Source: Bettongia penicillata ogilbyi (taxonomy: Eukaryota > Chordata > Mammalia > Diprotodontia > Potoroidae). From it: 64,000 nucleotides of DNA. Of the stretch, positions 9,760 through 21,239 are shown piece by piece (positions within the stretch are counted from its first letter, which is position 1; each line of letters begins with the position of its first letter). The notes beneath the pieces were generated by a model that saw only the letters and a list, made by a program, of their open reading frames with translations, made no database searches and was not told where the DNA came from. A program made the position numbers and the translations under genes. Location: NCBI GenBank assembly GCA_023548195.1, contig JAJHZJ010000531.1, positions 4,574,802-4,638,801 on the forward strand. The letters are read 5' to 3'.

Positions 9760-11225
9760 TTGCCCATGGAATATTTCAAACTGGATGTCCTAGAGACATT
9801 TTAAACTCAATATGAACAAAGCTAAATTCATGTTCTTTCCCCCTAATCCCTCTCCCTTCTAAACTCCCCTATTTCTGTCAAAGGCAGAATCTGTTCTCCC
9901 AGATTCACACTCTTGGTATTATTTTTGCCTCTTCCCTCTCTCTAATCAAATCAATTGAGAATATTGCTATTTTTTACCTCCATAACATTTTTCCCATTCA
10001 ATCCCTTCTCTTCATTCTCACAACTCTACCTTAAATTTAGGCAGTTATCATCTCTTACCAGATTCTTGCAACAACCTCCTGATTGACCTTTCTGCCTCAA
10101 GTACCCAGCCCCCCTCCTATCCATCCCATGTACTGCTGCCAGAATAATATCCTTTACCTGCAGATCTGACCATGTGACTACTATTTGATCAGCTGCACTA
10201 TCTGTTGCATCTGGTATGATACATAAATTCCTCTCTTTAATTTTTAAAGTCCTTCACAGGTGGGAGAGCGGCTGTTCAGCATGGGCTGAGGTGGGATTCT
10301 CCTGACTCACTTTCCCCACTGACACCTGGTAGACTTTAAGCCTGACTGAATGCAAGTGGATAATCTAATCCTACCTGGAATTGACATGAAGCTGGGGAGA
10401 TATTGTATGCCTGCAATGTCCCTACTCTTGGTGGCAATTTCCTATAGTCAAAAGATTTGTAAGCTTAGTACCAGATCTGTTCAATTATAGATTATTGGTA
10501 GGGGAACATCCGAGGCTGTCTAAAATTAAGCTATTAGGTACAGGACTTTAGACCAACCTCAATAAGTTAGGGTCCTTTAATTCTTAGTAATACTGTGGAG
10601 ACAATTAGGTCAAGAGCTTGTGAAGTTAGCAACATAAATATTATTTGTGTCTCAGTTGGTTAATGTTTAAAAAAAAATTCTTTTGTGGTCCATATTGTAA
10701 ATGTTTTAAAAAGAAGTATCACCTGACCAAAAATTTGAATTGCTTTATCTTTAATAAATTGTTAAAAAATAAATTAAAAAAAAATAAAGTCCTTCACAAC
10801 TTGATCCCAACCTATTTTTCAAGACTGACTGGGTATTATTACTTTCCCTCCCACACTCTGTGATCCAACCAAGCAAACTGTCCTCTCAGTCATTCTTCAC
10901 ATGTGACACTCCCCTGACTGTCTTTGTGCCCTATGCCTGGAATGCATTTCCTCTTTACTCTGTCTTGTAGAGTCCTTTTTTTCCTATAAAATTCAATTCC
11001 AACACCATCTTATGCATAAGAAGTTAGAATTCCAATTGCTAGTTCTCCTCCTCATTACCTTGTATTTAACTACTTTGCATATATTTGTATTTACATTATA
11101 TTTATTTTATATTGGTTGTCTCCATTAGAATGTAAGTTCCCTACAAGTAGGGATTATTTCTTTCTTTGTAACTTATTTCCCTTCATCCAGCACAGCACCT
11201 GGTCAATTAATAAGTATTTATTAAG
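9760..11225 (+). repeat. L2 LINE (ORF2 C-terminal part and 3' UTR), interrupted
   Basis: Sense L2 sequence runs 9760-10258 and resumes at 10799-11225 in register: 'ctacctccataac'-type text, 'cagattcttgcaacaacctc', then after the insertion 'gcctggaatgcatttcctct' and 'tgtaagttccctac'. The gap is the retrocopy at 10259-10784. Confidence 0.8.
10259..10784 (+). pseudogene. Processed retrocopy of an unidentified polyadenylated transcript
   Basis: The 526-bp segment is flanked by a perfect 14-bp direct repeat 'taaagtccttcaca' (10245-10258 and 10785-10798) and ends in AATAAA (10753-10758) plus an A-rich tail. These are marks of L1-mediated retroposition. It splits an L2 element cleanly. It begins 'ggtgggagagcggctgttca' and has no long open frame, so it is either a noncoding RNA copy or mostly 3' UTR. 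I do not recognise the parent gene. Part of the 3' end ('acctgaccaaaaatttga') is only weakly reminiscent of an EEF1A-type 3' UTR, which I do not regard as an identification. Confidence 0.75.
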
Positions 11226-11345
11226 TACCCTGAGCTAAGCACTGGAAATAGAAAGTCAAAAGACAATCCCTGCCCTTGGGAGATCACAATCTAATGAGCA
11301 TAAAAATAATGGCATATAAATACATGTTGATTGGCTGGTCAAACA
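11226..11345 (-). repeat. L2 LINE 3' end fragment
   Basis: Reversed L2 tail: 'ctgagctaagcactggaaat', then 'ctgcccttgggagatcaca'. Confidence 0.7.
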
Positions 11346-11394
11346 TTTGCAACTGTCTGTATATTTGTAATTGCTTAGGTGTTAGATAAAAAAT

Positions 11395-11530
11395 CTATTG
11401 AAAAAAATTCTTTTCATTGTGAGCTCCTTAAGAGTAGGGGCTGTCTTTTGCCTCTTTTTGTATCCTTAAGCACTTAGAACATTGCCTACACATAGTAGAC
11501 ACTTAGTAAATGCTTATTGATTGGCTGAAT
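11395..11530 (+). repeat. L2 LINE 3' end fragment
   Basis: Sense L2 tail: 'gtgagctccttaagagtagg', 'cacatagtagacacttag', 'aatgcttattgattggctga'. Confidence 0.8.
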
Positions 11531-11699
11531 TGAATTGGATTGACTGAAATGGAATCTGTACGTTTGTCAATTTGGGGGGGAGAATTCAAACTCGTTTTCA
11601 GGAGGATAGTTTTGTTACACATATGTGTAATACATATGTACATACACAAGTACATACAGATGTATATGTATTTTTTTATGTCAAGTTTGCAGATACAGA

Positions 11700-12765
11700 T
11701 ACTTTTGTCTATTCAATTCTCAACCTCTGTAGGCCTTTCATAGAGCACCTTCTCAAGTTCATGTGACCCAAAACACCTCCTTGCTCAGTGGCCAGACCAG
11801 GCTTTGATGGTTTGGCTTGCCAGTGACTGGCACTGAGCAGGATGAGGAAGGATGTGCTTGAAGCCCTTCCAAATTGGTAAGACTTGCCAGAGCTTGCACT
11901 TCTATAACTTCTGAGTACCCAGAGCCAGTTATGTACCCCAGGGTACAAAAGGAGGTACTAGAGAGTACTGGAGGAGGATCTGAGTCATCAACTCACAAAA
12001 AAAGTTCCTGGAGGGTGGAGGGAAGGGTATTAAACAATAATGTATTTAGCTTTATTTTTTTTTTTAACCTGAAAGCTGGCATTTCCATCAAGACAAAGCT
12101 CTCAAGGGAAGTGTGGGAGAGAAGAGTTATTAGATCGATTACCAAACTAAAGGTCTATGGAGCCGTTGTGCTGAACTCATTGTTGTATGCCTGTGAAACC
12201 TGGACAGTCTACCAGCATCATGTCAGGATACTGAATCGCTTCCATGTGAATTGTCTTAGGAAGATTCTGAAGACACTGAGGTCCTTACTTAAACTAAAAT
12301 GCCAAGCATTCACACTCTGCTTCAGGGAGCACAAGTCTGATAGACTGACCGTGTTGTTCAAATGCAAAATGTACGCTTGCCAAAAAGAACTCACACAGAG
12401 TAAGGGATCACATGGTAGTCAAAAGAAGTGATACAAGGACACTCTCAAGGTCTCTCTTAAGAACTTTGGAATTGACTGTGTGCCATGGGACACACTGGCA
12501 CAGGGTCACTCAGTATGGCACGCCCACATCAGAGGAGGTGCTGTGCTCTATGAGCAAAGCAGAATTGTATCAAGCTCAAAAGAAATGCAGGATGCACAGA
12601 TTTGGAGTATCCACCTCAAATGTTCACATGAATATTTGTGCCGGACCTGTGGTAGAGCATTCCGAGCTCATATTGGTCTGATCAGCCACAGTTGGACACA
12701 CTGAAACTTTACTCTAGCATCATTTTGGTCCTCTGACATCAAGGGACAACAACCAGTAACCAATA
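11700..12765 (+). mobile_element. Non-LTR retrotransposon ORF2 C-terminal part and 3' tail, decayed
   Basis: Translation of 12100-12430 gives 'LLYACETWTVYQHHVRILNR', the conserved block after the reverse-transcriptase palm in several LINE clades. Near the end (about 12640-12704), in another frame, comes a terminal zinc finger 'CRTCGRAFRAHIGLISHSWT' with C-x2-C and two downstream His. At least one frameshift or stop near 12430 separates them. The 3' UTR ends 'tggtcctctgacatcaagg' plus an AC-rich tail. It is not L1. The clade cannot be fixed by eye (a BovB-type RTE lacks this finger). Its tail resembles that of the family B SINEs. Confidence 0.75.
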
Positions 12766-12834
12766 TAATATATACATACACATATTTGTTAACTGTTTAT
12801 ATATCTTGAATAACAAATCCTCACCAGAGAAATT

Positions 12835-13730
12835 TGATACAAAGATTTTTTTTTCCCATTTGACTACTTCCCTTCATATCCTAGTTGCATTAATTTTCTC
12901 TATGCAGAAGCTTTCAGTTTCATGTAATCAAAAGTATCTATTTTATCTTTGGTAATTGCCTCTGTCCCTTGTTTCGGTAAGAATATATCTCTCTATATTT
13001 TGTGTATTTTTAGTTTTTTTAAATAAGATTTCTCTCTTTATTATTGCCTCTTGGATTTTGTTTTCATCATATAGAAATGCTGCTGATTTTTGAGAATTTG
13101 TTTTGTAGCCTGTAACTTTGCTTAAACTATTAATTATCTCAATTGCCGATTCCTTAGGATTTTCCGAATAAACCCTCAGGTTATCAGCAAATAGGGATAG
13201 TTTGAGCTCCTCTTTATCTATCTTTATATTTTAAGTCTCTTTCTCTTGTCTTATTACTATTGCTAGCATTTGCAAATAGTAGTGCGGAGATTATATATAT
13301 ATTTTTGCTTTATCCTCATTGCATATGATACTTATTCTTGGTTTTAGATATTTCTTTTTATTGTATTTAAAAAGGTTCCAGGGCAGATTAAGGGAAGGGA
13401 TAACAAATGCCGGCCATCATGGGGAGGGGAAGCAGAGAGATGGGGAGAAAATTTGGAACTCAAAATCTTGTGGAAGTGAATGTTGGAAACATAAATAAAT
13501 TGGGAAAAAGGTTCTTCTATGCCTATATTTTGTAGGAATTTTTTTTAAGCACAAATAAGTATCGTACTTTGTCAAAAACTTTACATCTGTTGGGATCACA
13601 AATCGTGTGATTTTAGATGGCTTTTGTTTTTGGTATGATTAAATATGTTACTTCTTTTTTAATGTTCCATCATCCTTGAATTCCTGGTATTAATCTAATA
13701 TGGTCATAATTTCTTGGATGAATCTCTGTA
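12835..13730 (-). mobile_element. L1 ORF2 (reverse transcriptase region) remnant, interrupted
   Basis: Reverse-strand L1 ORF2 text: 'catcatatagaaatgctgct', 'aataaaccctcaggttatc', 'attggcaaatag'-like spacing, and after the interruption 'ttgaattcctggtattaatc'. It is split at 13379-13504 by a later L1-tail insertion. No open frame survives. Confidence 0.7.
13379..13504 (+). mobile_element. Short L1/HAL1 3'-end insertion
   Basis: Plus-strand tail 'ggggagaaaatttggaactc', then 'gtggaagtgaatgttgg' and A-rich end. It is flanked by a perfect 10-bp duplication 'aaaaaggttc' (13369-13378 and 13505-13514) and lies inside an antisense L1 ORF2, so it is the younger event. Confidence 0.85.
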
Positions 13731-14584
13731 GTCTGAAAGGACGTAGTCTCTTTACTTCTGCTGTTATACTAGTTATGTCTGCTCTTATACTGCTTATGGA
13801 AATAATAATGATAAGATACTAGGGTCTGGCAATACAGAGTTCTTTTTAGGTTTCATTCGTTGCATTTACCTCATAGACAAAGTCATCTCATGATGAGGAA
13901 TTTTTAGTGCATGAGTATCTAACGTTTAGGTAGGTTCTAAGATGAAGACTTATAGGATGAGTTCCTCAATATAGTATAATCATGTTAAAGGTTCCAGTTT
14001 CCCAAGATGGTTTCCTAAAGTGCCAGCTGTCTCAGTGTATTTGAGGTTAGAAAGTACTATTCTCTCATCTTTTCTACATTTCTCCCTAATATTTCTGTTG
14101 AAGTCCTATACTAGTCAGCTCCAAAATGGGCCAGAAGCCCATAGGGATCCGCAGGGTAGGGGATCAACCATTCAGGAGATAAAAACATGGGCTACCTCCC
14201 ACCCTCCCAACCAGAGCCAGTCATGATACCTGTCTCTAACACAAGCATACCTACTCTTCCCTTCTAATACTTTCCTACTTTTCTTCCCTGCCTTTGCTGT
14301 ACAAGCTTCCAGTATCCTCTTCTGAGCCTGGCACTGGCTTTTCAGGGCCCTTATCACCTTACTTAGGTACTGACCAAAACAGCTGCATAGGTGCTATTGA
14401 GAAAATTAACTCCCACTCCCCGACCTGGTCTCTAACACCCAGATCACTTTGTGGTTGTGGTAGGCACTCCTGGGCAATGACAGGTGTAAGGACTCCAACT
14501 CTCCCCGCTTCTCATCTTGGGTGGGACAGGGTAAGTCCCAAAAGATGAGAATATTTAAATGAACTTTGATTTTTATCACTGACC
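13731..14584. other. Unassigned sequence
   Basis: I recognise no gene or repeat family here. Several overlapping 60-85 codon ORFs on both strands (14020-14548) have no motif and no splice or promoter context. Confidence 0.4.
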
Positions 14585-14830
14585 TCTTTACATTGTATTT
14601 TCCCCCAAACCTATCCCTCTCCTTTTGAGGGCATTTCCATCCGTCCCATCATGAAACTTCACAACCATGATGTCATCTTCAACTCCTCCTTCCATACATA
14701 TGAAAATCAGTGGGTTATGGCTATCTGATGATTATGTCCAGTTGGGACGACTAAACTTCTGCTACTCCTCTGTCACCCACTACAAAGAACTGAAACTTCC
14801 TTGCCTTCTACTTTTAAGGAGGAAAAGGTA
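14585..14830 (+). repeat. L2-like LINE fragment
   Basis: Sense text resembling L2 ORF2: 'ccatgatgtcatcttcaact', then 'cctccttccatacatatg'. The assignment is weak. Confidence 0.45.
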
Positions 14831-14858
14831 GACAAGTGATAACCATATTTAATGTGAC

Positions 14859-14885
14859 ATATATATATATATATATATATATATT
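14859..14885. repeat. (AT)n microsatellite
   Basis: A perfect alternating AT tract of about 26 bp. Confidence 0.95.
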
Positions 14886-15744
14886 TTAAGTAGTATTTTG
14901 TTGTTTCTGAGTCTATTTCAGTCCTGCCTAAATGACTTTTTTCCTAGTGTGACTCATTATTTCTGTGTTCTAGTCCTTCATTTCCACCACAGGAAGAAAT
15001 TATGAACAGGTCTCAGTGGTTGCAATAGTGTAATTATCATGTAACTGTAATATTAATGTAAGTGTAATGTAAAAATCATGTAAGCATCATAGTTCTTTGA
15101 AATCACTGGATAATTGACCCACTGGCCACTTTACTGGAGCCATGTGGAACTGATCTTCATAAAACCATAGGTCAGTAGAATTTGATGGAACAGTGGATCA
15201 TGGAGACACCTTCCTGTTTGAGGAAAGAGGACTCCTACTTTTTTCTTAAACTCTCCTACCGGTTTTTCTTGCTTCTCCTGGAGTCAGGACTAGGGTCCAT
15301 GAGTCTTTGGCTAGTGGGTTGACTTCTTCTCTGCTCCAAGAGTTTAGAACATGTTTTACTTACCCTTCATATTAGGTATTGTCCCACTGAGTCAGACCCC
15401 CAGAGTCTCTATTGGAGGGGTGGTAGCATTTGGAGCCAGACAGATTCAAAAGCTTATTTTTTCTAAAATAAAAAACACTAATGCTGCCATCTATTTATTC
15501 AGGGTATATGTGAGTGATGCACTCCACTCCCACCCCAGTCATCTAAACCATTATATTTCCAGGTGACTGATGTCTTCACTAATAGAGGGGTCAGTAGGTC
15601 CCATTTCTCAAGAAGCTGAAATATTTAAGGGAAGGCATGCAGTGGGAGGTTGTTTCTTGGATAGAACCAAAATAGTGATACTCAGAAAATTTCTTCAAAC
15701 TGGAAATCTCCAAATCAATCATATTGATCAACTAAACAGCATGG
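14886..15744. other. Unassigned sequence
   Basis: No gene or clear repeat is visible. Small ORFs at 15351-15752 have no recognisable domain. Confidence 0.4.
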
Positions 15745-15880
15745 CCTCATGATATTTTAGCTAGAGGGGCCCATCTGGAATTCAGGAAGACCTGGGTTAG
15801 AGTCCTGCATCTGACATGTAATAGTTATGTGGGCCTGGGCAAGTCACGTAACCTCTTAATCCCAACTTTCAGAACTGAGA
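15745..15880 (+). repeat. MIR/CORE-SINE fragment
   Basis: 'gaattcaggaagacctgggt', then 'gtgggcctgggcaagtcac'. The head is diverged. Confidence 0.7.
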
Positions 15881-16774
15881 ATCTTTTTTAAAATGAAAAA
15901 TAACAAAGTGTAACCAATCTGCTGTAGACTCAAAACAAAAATATAAATAGCTAAAATACATTTAACTAGTACATTATAGAAAAACAAGGAAGCAAAATAA
16001 ATTTGTTTTTGGCAAGTATATGAAAATAATTTAGTTTTAAATAATTACCACATATATGGCATGAGATGAAGGATGAAAAGTGAACTGAAGGACACATAAA
16101 GTATAAATCAGAATTATACCTCATCTAAGTCTCTAATATTTTTAGTTTTTAATCTTTATTGTAAATTTTCCATTTGCCCTTGTTCATTTAATCAGGGTGT
16201 CTTTTTATTAAGACTACCAGGTTCCTGGCTGTTAAGTAAACAAAGTCACGCAAATATTTTGCACATTCTTGTCTCTACAGAGTAGGCATATGATGTTTAT
16301 TAAGGATCTGTTGCGTTATCTGTTTCAGCCCCTAGCCTCCAGACGCTTATCTTACCTGCTGCAGGTGAGAACTGAGTATGATTTTATCTAGTCACCTTAG
16401 TTATTTAGCACAGTCACTCTTAAAACAAACCTTGACTGCAGCCTACTCCCTCTCTCAATATGAAGCACAAAATACAATTACATCAGATATGTAGGTTGTT
16501 AGTATAGTACCAGCAGTCCCCGTCACTGCTGGGACCGAACAGGAATTGAAACAGCATGTGCCTGTCAGGGCTTCAGGTCGTGGGAAAGCTGGAAGGAGTT
16601 CCAACAGAAAATGGGATATAATGTGGGAACAGACAGGGTCCTAGAAATGGAAAGGCAATATAGGAACACTTTTACTGGATCTGGGATGCAAGGTGGGAAT
16701 CAGGGTAAAGAAACTTGATCTGAGCGGCCAAAGTTAGAACACCTTTAATATCACTACTTCTATTGACAGCTGAT
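15881..16774. other. Unassigned, apparently single-copy sequence
   Basis: AT-rich, with no recognisable repeats between 16190 and 16770. No gene is supported. The block around 16200-16480 contains several homeodomain-like ATTA and FOX-like cores but nothing decisive. Confidence 0.4.
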
Positions 16775-17040
16775 GGGTCAGGTGGGTGGCATAGTGGATA
16801 GAACGCTGAGTCTGGAGGACATGAGTTCAAATTTAGCCTCATATGCTTACTAGCTGGGTGACCCTGGGCAAATCACCTAACTCTGTTTGTCTCAGCTTCC
16901 TCATTTGTAAAATGAGCTGGAGAAGGAAATGGCAAACCACATTACTACTTCTGCCAAGAAAACCCCCCAAAAAGGTTCATGAAGACCCTCTGAAGGTCTT
17001 GAAATCATTATGAGGATGATTGAAAAATGACTGAACAAAA
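16775..17040 (+). repeat. CORE-SINE (Mar1-like), full length
   Basis: Head 'ggtggcatagtggatagaac', core 'gtgaccctgggcaaatcacc', distal part 'gctggagaaggaaatggcaa' and the end 'gaaaaatgactgaacaaaa'. Confidence 0.9.
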
Positions 17041-17079
17041 TTGTTAGCTAATACATTTAGCTCCTAACGGTCTCTAAAT

Positions 17080-17450
17080 GACTTTATTATCTCACTAATC
17101 CTTATAATATCAGACACTGCAAGTGTTATTATCTCCATTTTTAGATGAGGACCAGAGAGAACTTCCAACTACAAATTCAGCATCCTTTCCATTATACCAT
17201 ACTGCCTCCTCCCAAAATAATATCACACATTTTAAAAAGCACTATATGATTACAAAACACTTCAGATTACCTCTGAACAATATATTGAATTAAGGAACCC
17301 AAGTATGATTTTCATTCCTATTTTACAGATATGGGAATTAAGACTCAGAATTAAATGGCTTGTCCAAGGTCATGAGTGGGGAAAGTGGAATTCAAATCTA
17401 CGACTTCTGATTCTTTGAAGTCTAATTTCTGTGCCACATTGCTTCTCAAG
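17080..17450 (-). repeat. Two MIR-type SINE fragments
   Basis: Both read on the reverse strand: 'ttagatgaggaccagagaga' near 17140, and 'tattttacagatatgggaat' with 'ggcttgtccaaggtcatgag' at 17310-17375. Confidence 0.7.
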
Positions 17451-17754
17451 TTATTTGATGACATTAGTCTGAGAAGACTGAAGAGGAGCCAGTCCCAAGG
17501 CTGATATGTCTTGAGGAATCTTGAGCTATGGATCCATGGATCTTAATAACTCTTTTACCTGGGGTTCAGGGAGGGCCTGGAACAAAGACCAGGTAGGAGT
17601 TAAGTGGCCCCAAGGTTAATGAAAAGATTAGGAGAAAGGAAGGTAGAGAGTTGGGACTTAGAATTGATTGTGTTCCAATAAACTTGCATCCATTTTTTGA
17701 AATTAAGAGAACATTTTTCTATACTAACAAGATTATAAATGATACTTAGAAAGT

Positions 17755-18775
17755 CCCAACATTGATGAAATCACCAGTTTGTTAAAATATAGGTCTGACT
17801 ATGTTCCTCCTTTGCTCGTGCAGGCATTCATTCAAGAATAACCAGTGATTCCCTGTTACTTTGGGGAAAAGCTATTTGTATGGCATTTAAAGCCCTTTAC
17901 AATCTGCCTACCTGTCCAGGCTGATATCACACTGTCTAGTTTTAGCCAACAGCTCTACTTGCTATTGTCTTTACATTCTGTCTCCTATCGCCATCTTTCT
18001 GCACAGGCCACACAGCCCCTACTCCCCACCCCCACCCCTGGAATGCTGTTCCGTACCTCTGCCTCTTGAAATTCTCGTCTCCCTTAAAGTTTAAGTTCCT
18101 GTGTCACATCCCTCGAGTCCTTTCTTGATGATCTCCCACCTGTTAGTAGCTATTTCTTCCCTTCCCCCCCAAATTATTCTGCATATATTTCATTTGTTAA
18201 TTTTGTGTGTATATATGTGTACATACATACATATATATATACATACATACAGGTGCATGTACATGTATATGTATGTATAATTGTATTTGTGTGTACATCT
18301 GTATATGTGTATATCTATCTATATATATTATATATGTTTTATACTTGTTTATCTGGGTGCATATAATACTCCATCACTACCATCTCTCTCCCCTCTCCAC
18401 CCTACAGTGAATATAAACTTCCTGAGAGCAGAGCAGGGAATGTTTTCATTTTGTCATTGTATCTCTAAATCTTAACAAAATGCTTGTTCATTCGTTTTAG
18501 TCATGTCTGATTCTTTGTGACCCCCTTTTGGGGTTTTCTTGGAAGAGATACTAGAGTGGTTCATCATTTCCTTCTCCAGCTCATTTTACAGATGAGGCAA
18601 ACAGGGTTAAGTGACTTGCCCAGGATCAGGATCATGCAGTTAGTAAGTGTCTGAGATTAGATTTGAATTCGGGTCTTCCTGACTCCAAGCCCATTGATCT
18701 ATCTACTGCTCCACTTACCTGTCCAACAAAGTGCTTAGTACATTGTAATTGCTTAATAATTGAATTGAATCAGAA
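17755..18775 (+). repeat. L2 LINE 3' region, interrupted by a SINE
   Basis: Sense L2: 'ggcatttaaagccctttaca', 'ctggaatgctgttccgtacc', then after an AT/TACA simple repeat (18205-18345) 'gaatataaacttcctgagag' and, after the SINE, 'agtacattgtaattgcttaa'. The SINE at 18486-18724 interrupts the last 50 bp. Confidence 0.8.
18486..18724 (-). repeat. CORE-SINE (Mar1-like) inserted in L2
   Basis: Reverse-strand, full-length element with 'cattttacagatgaggcaaa' and 'agtgacttgcccaggatcag'. It is flanked by 'aacaaaatgctt' (18474-18485) and 'aacaaagtgctt' (18725-18736), a 12-bp target duplication with one mismatch. Confidence 0.9.
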
Positions 18776-19503
18776 TTAAAAGGAAGAATATGATTATTTT
18801 CCTCTGGTTGGAACCTGCCAGTGCTTATGAAGAGGAGTCAGAATTCAGTGAAATAATTATTATAAACCTAAGGTCATCTCTTAGTCAAATGAGACAATAA
18901 AGTAGGTCTTTACTGTAGGACAGGTTTCTTCGAGTGTCCATTTTGTTTTATATTTGTATATCACATTCCTCTCTAGAGGGAGTTTAAATATACATTTGGC
19001 AATGGACTGTATGTCTGTTATCAAAAGATCAGTCTAATCTGGGTCATGGAGTTTTGCTCTTAGAAGATCAGATACCAGTGAAGGGTTGGGTTTTTGGTTT
19101 TTGCTTTTTTTCCAGTTACAGAAGTTTATGAACATGGTCTACAGGACTGTGGTGATCTTCAGTGGAAGGGCATACTCATATCTATGAAATTCAGATCCTT
19201 GAAAGACTGAACTGTCTTCCTACCAGACTATAATTAGGCAATAACTAGAACTAGGGAAAAGAAAAATTGTAGCTTCTAGTCTACAGGCAATCCACTGGTT
19301 CCTTCCTTGTTTTAAGTTTATAGTACCCCCTGGCAGAGAACTGGGCCTGATTTATATCTTCTAGGAAGCTTGCTTACTTATCTCATTCAATTAATATCTT
19401 TGCTAAACCTGGATGATGACATTGTTTCCCTTTTGGAACGATTTATTTGGTGTACATTATTTATAGTTGCGTTGAGTTTGTAATAGCTGAGCTGTTTTTG
19501 ATT
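18776..19503. other. Unassigned sequence
   Basis: No gene, RNA gene or recognisable repeat is visible. Confidence 0.4.
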
Positions 19504-19611
19504 CAAGGATGATAAACAGATAGTGTATATCAAGGGCAATTAATCAATGGTATATATCAAGGATGATTAATAAATGTCATATATCAAGGTTGATTGATAA
19601 ATAATATTTAG
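19504..19611. repeat. 27-bp minisatellite, four diverged units
   Basis: Units start at 19504, 19531, 19558 and 19585, each beginning 'caagg' and sharing a pattern like 'tgattaataaat' followed by a TATA-rich end. Spacing is exactly 27 bp each time. Confidence 0.8.
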
Positions 19612-19939
19612 TTTCTCCCAAACTGTAGTTCTTCTTAATATTTTGACATAAACAAGTTGATATTTTTGTAGTACTATAAGACTCCAGAAAGTATGCTTAT
19701 GTCATTTTCTTTTTGCCGTTTTCTCAATTCCCCCTGAGCCATATTTTCCCTAATGCTTTCATTGTTGTTTCCCGTTCCTGTGTGAAATGCTTTGACCATC
19801 TTCTTCCTTCCTACAGTCTGAAAGATTTGCTGTCTCTAACTGTGAAAATCCCAAAGTCATTTTCCTTATGCACTCACAGACACTTATGCCACAGGATTCA
19901 GGGAATGGTTAATGATGTATAGTAAAGGATTTAATTGCA

Positions 19940-20135
19940 CTGTGTGTTCATCCTTCTTTGCTGAAGAAGAACATGTCATCAGAGAAATGATGACATGTCT
20001 TGCACTTGACTTTGTTTTGAGTGAGGGAGGGCTGTGTAGGTCACCAGCCTCACTTTTTCCTCCTAGCCATCTAGATCCAGTAACCAGATATTCATCAGGA
20101 TGACTGGAGATGACCCAGGATGAGGCACTAAGTAG
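19940..20135 (-). repeat. LINE-tailed SINE (family B)
   Basis: Reverse-strand copy: 'tgttcatccttctttgctga', 'gaaatgatgacatgtcttgc', 'gtgagggagggctgtgtagg', 'gactggagatgacccaggat'. The translated ORFs over it are repeat-derived. Confidence 0.85.
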
Positions 20136-20235
20136 CCTTAAAACAAAGAAGGAAATTGGGTTTGAGAAGACTGGAACCCTGTATTCACCAAATAGCATCT
20201 TTTGTCATGAATCTCATATATGCATATTTATATAC

Positions 20236-20240
20236 GTGAG

Positions 20241-20279
<39 letters not shown>

Positions 20280-20329
20280 ATGTTGTGGTTGTATGTGTGT
20301 ATATGTGTGTGTGTATGAGAGAGAGAGAC

Positions 20330-20396
<67 letters not shown>

Positions 20397-20425
20397 AAGA
20401 TAGAGACAGAGACAGAGAGAAAGAC
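20236..20425. repeat. Compound (TG)n-(TATG)n-(GA)n microsatellite
   Basis: TG repeats, five TATG units, mixed TG/TATG, then about 100 bp of GA with a few CAGA and AAGA interruptions. The two long ORFs (Arg-Glu and Ser-Leu repeats) are translations of this array. Confidence 0.97.
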
Positions 20426-20574
20426 TAACTTGGGAATCTGTTTTGCTTGATTATGCATGTTTATATTAGATTCTGTTTTTCTTGCTTTCTCAATTTGGAA
20501 ATTGAGAAATTTCTCTCAGAAAATTTGGACCTGAAAATAAAATGAAATTGAACTTTAAAAATAACAATAGCTTA

Positions 20575-20760
20575 TAAATATGTAGTACTCCCAATACGTT
20601 ATTTCATTTGATCCTTGGACCACAGGTCAATGAGATAGGTAGTACAAGTATTGTCATACTCTGCAAAACCCTCAGGAAAAGAAGTGATTTCCTTTTGGTT
20701 AAACAGTCAGTTAAGTGACAAAGCCAGGTCTTTTCAGAATCCTAGTCCAATATTTTCTTC
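20575..20760 (-). repeat. MIR-type SINE, diverged
   Basis: Reversed MIR features: 'ttatttcatttgatccttgg', then 'caatgagataggtagtac' and 'agttaagtgacaaagccagg'. Confidence 0.55.
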
Positions 20761-20769
20761 TTTATTTTG

Positions 20770-21239
20770 TTGCCTCTAATAGGAAAAACCAAACCAAACC
20801 AGAAATACTTTCAAAGGTTCTTTAGTGTTTTAGACTCTGACAGGAATTGAAGTACTCCAGCAATTGTTGTGGGGAGGGGGCAGCTGATGGGAAAATAAGA
20901 TTCCTACTTCTTGAGCCAATCTTTAAGCTGTTAATGCTTAAAACTGCTCTAAGGCTTTTGGAACACTTTGTATGTTTGTTGCTAATGGGATATTGCACTA
21001 ATATGGGGGAACAGAAATAAAAGTTTCTCAAATAATGACTGTGGGGTGGATGGAGAATAGAGAGAAGCAGCTGTTGTAGTTAAAGAAGCTTGAATCCTAG
21101 AGGTATAATGACTTTATATATAAATAAGTATACAGATATATGTAAAACATATATAAATAACTTTAAAAGTCATTTCTCAATCACCATTTCTTGTGTTTCT
21201 TGTTCATGCCTTTCCCGGTCCCTTTTTTTTTTTTTTTAA
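20770..21239. other. Unassigned sequence
   Basis: Nothing recognisable except a short T-run at about 21225-21237. No gene is supported. Confidence 0.4.

Noticed and set aside
11709..11948. A family B SINE copy
   Set aside because: A few words resemble it, but the order of blocks does not match; I leave it as part of the LINE remnant.
11874..12431. A 185-codon ORF as a host gene
   Set aside because: Its C-terminal half is LINE reverse-transcriptase-adjacent sequence and its N-terminal half is unrelated text; it is a retroelement remnant.
20110..20458. Arg-Glu and Ser-Leu repeat proteins
   Set aside because: They are translations of a (GA)n microsatellite on the two strands.
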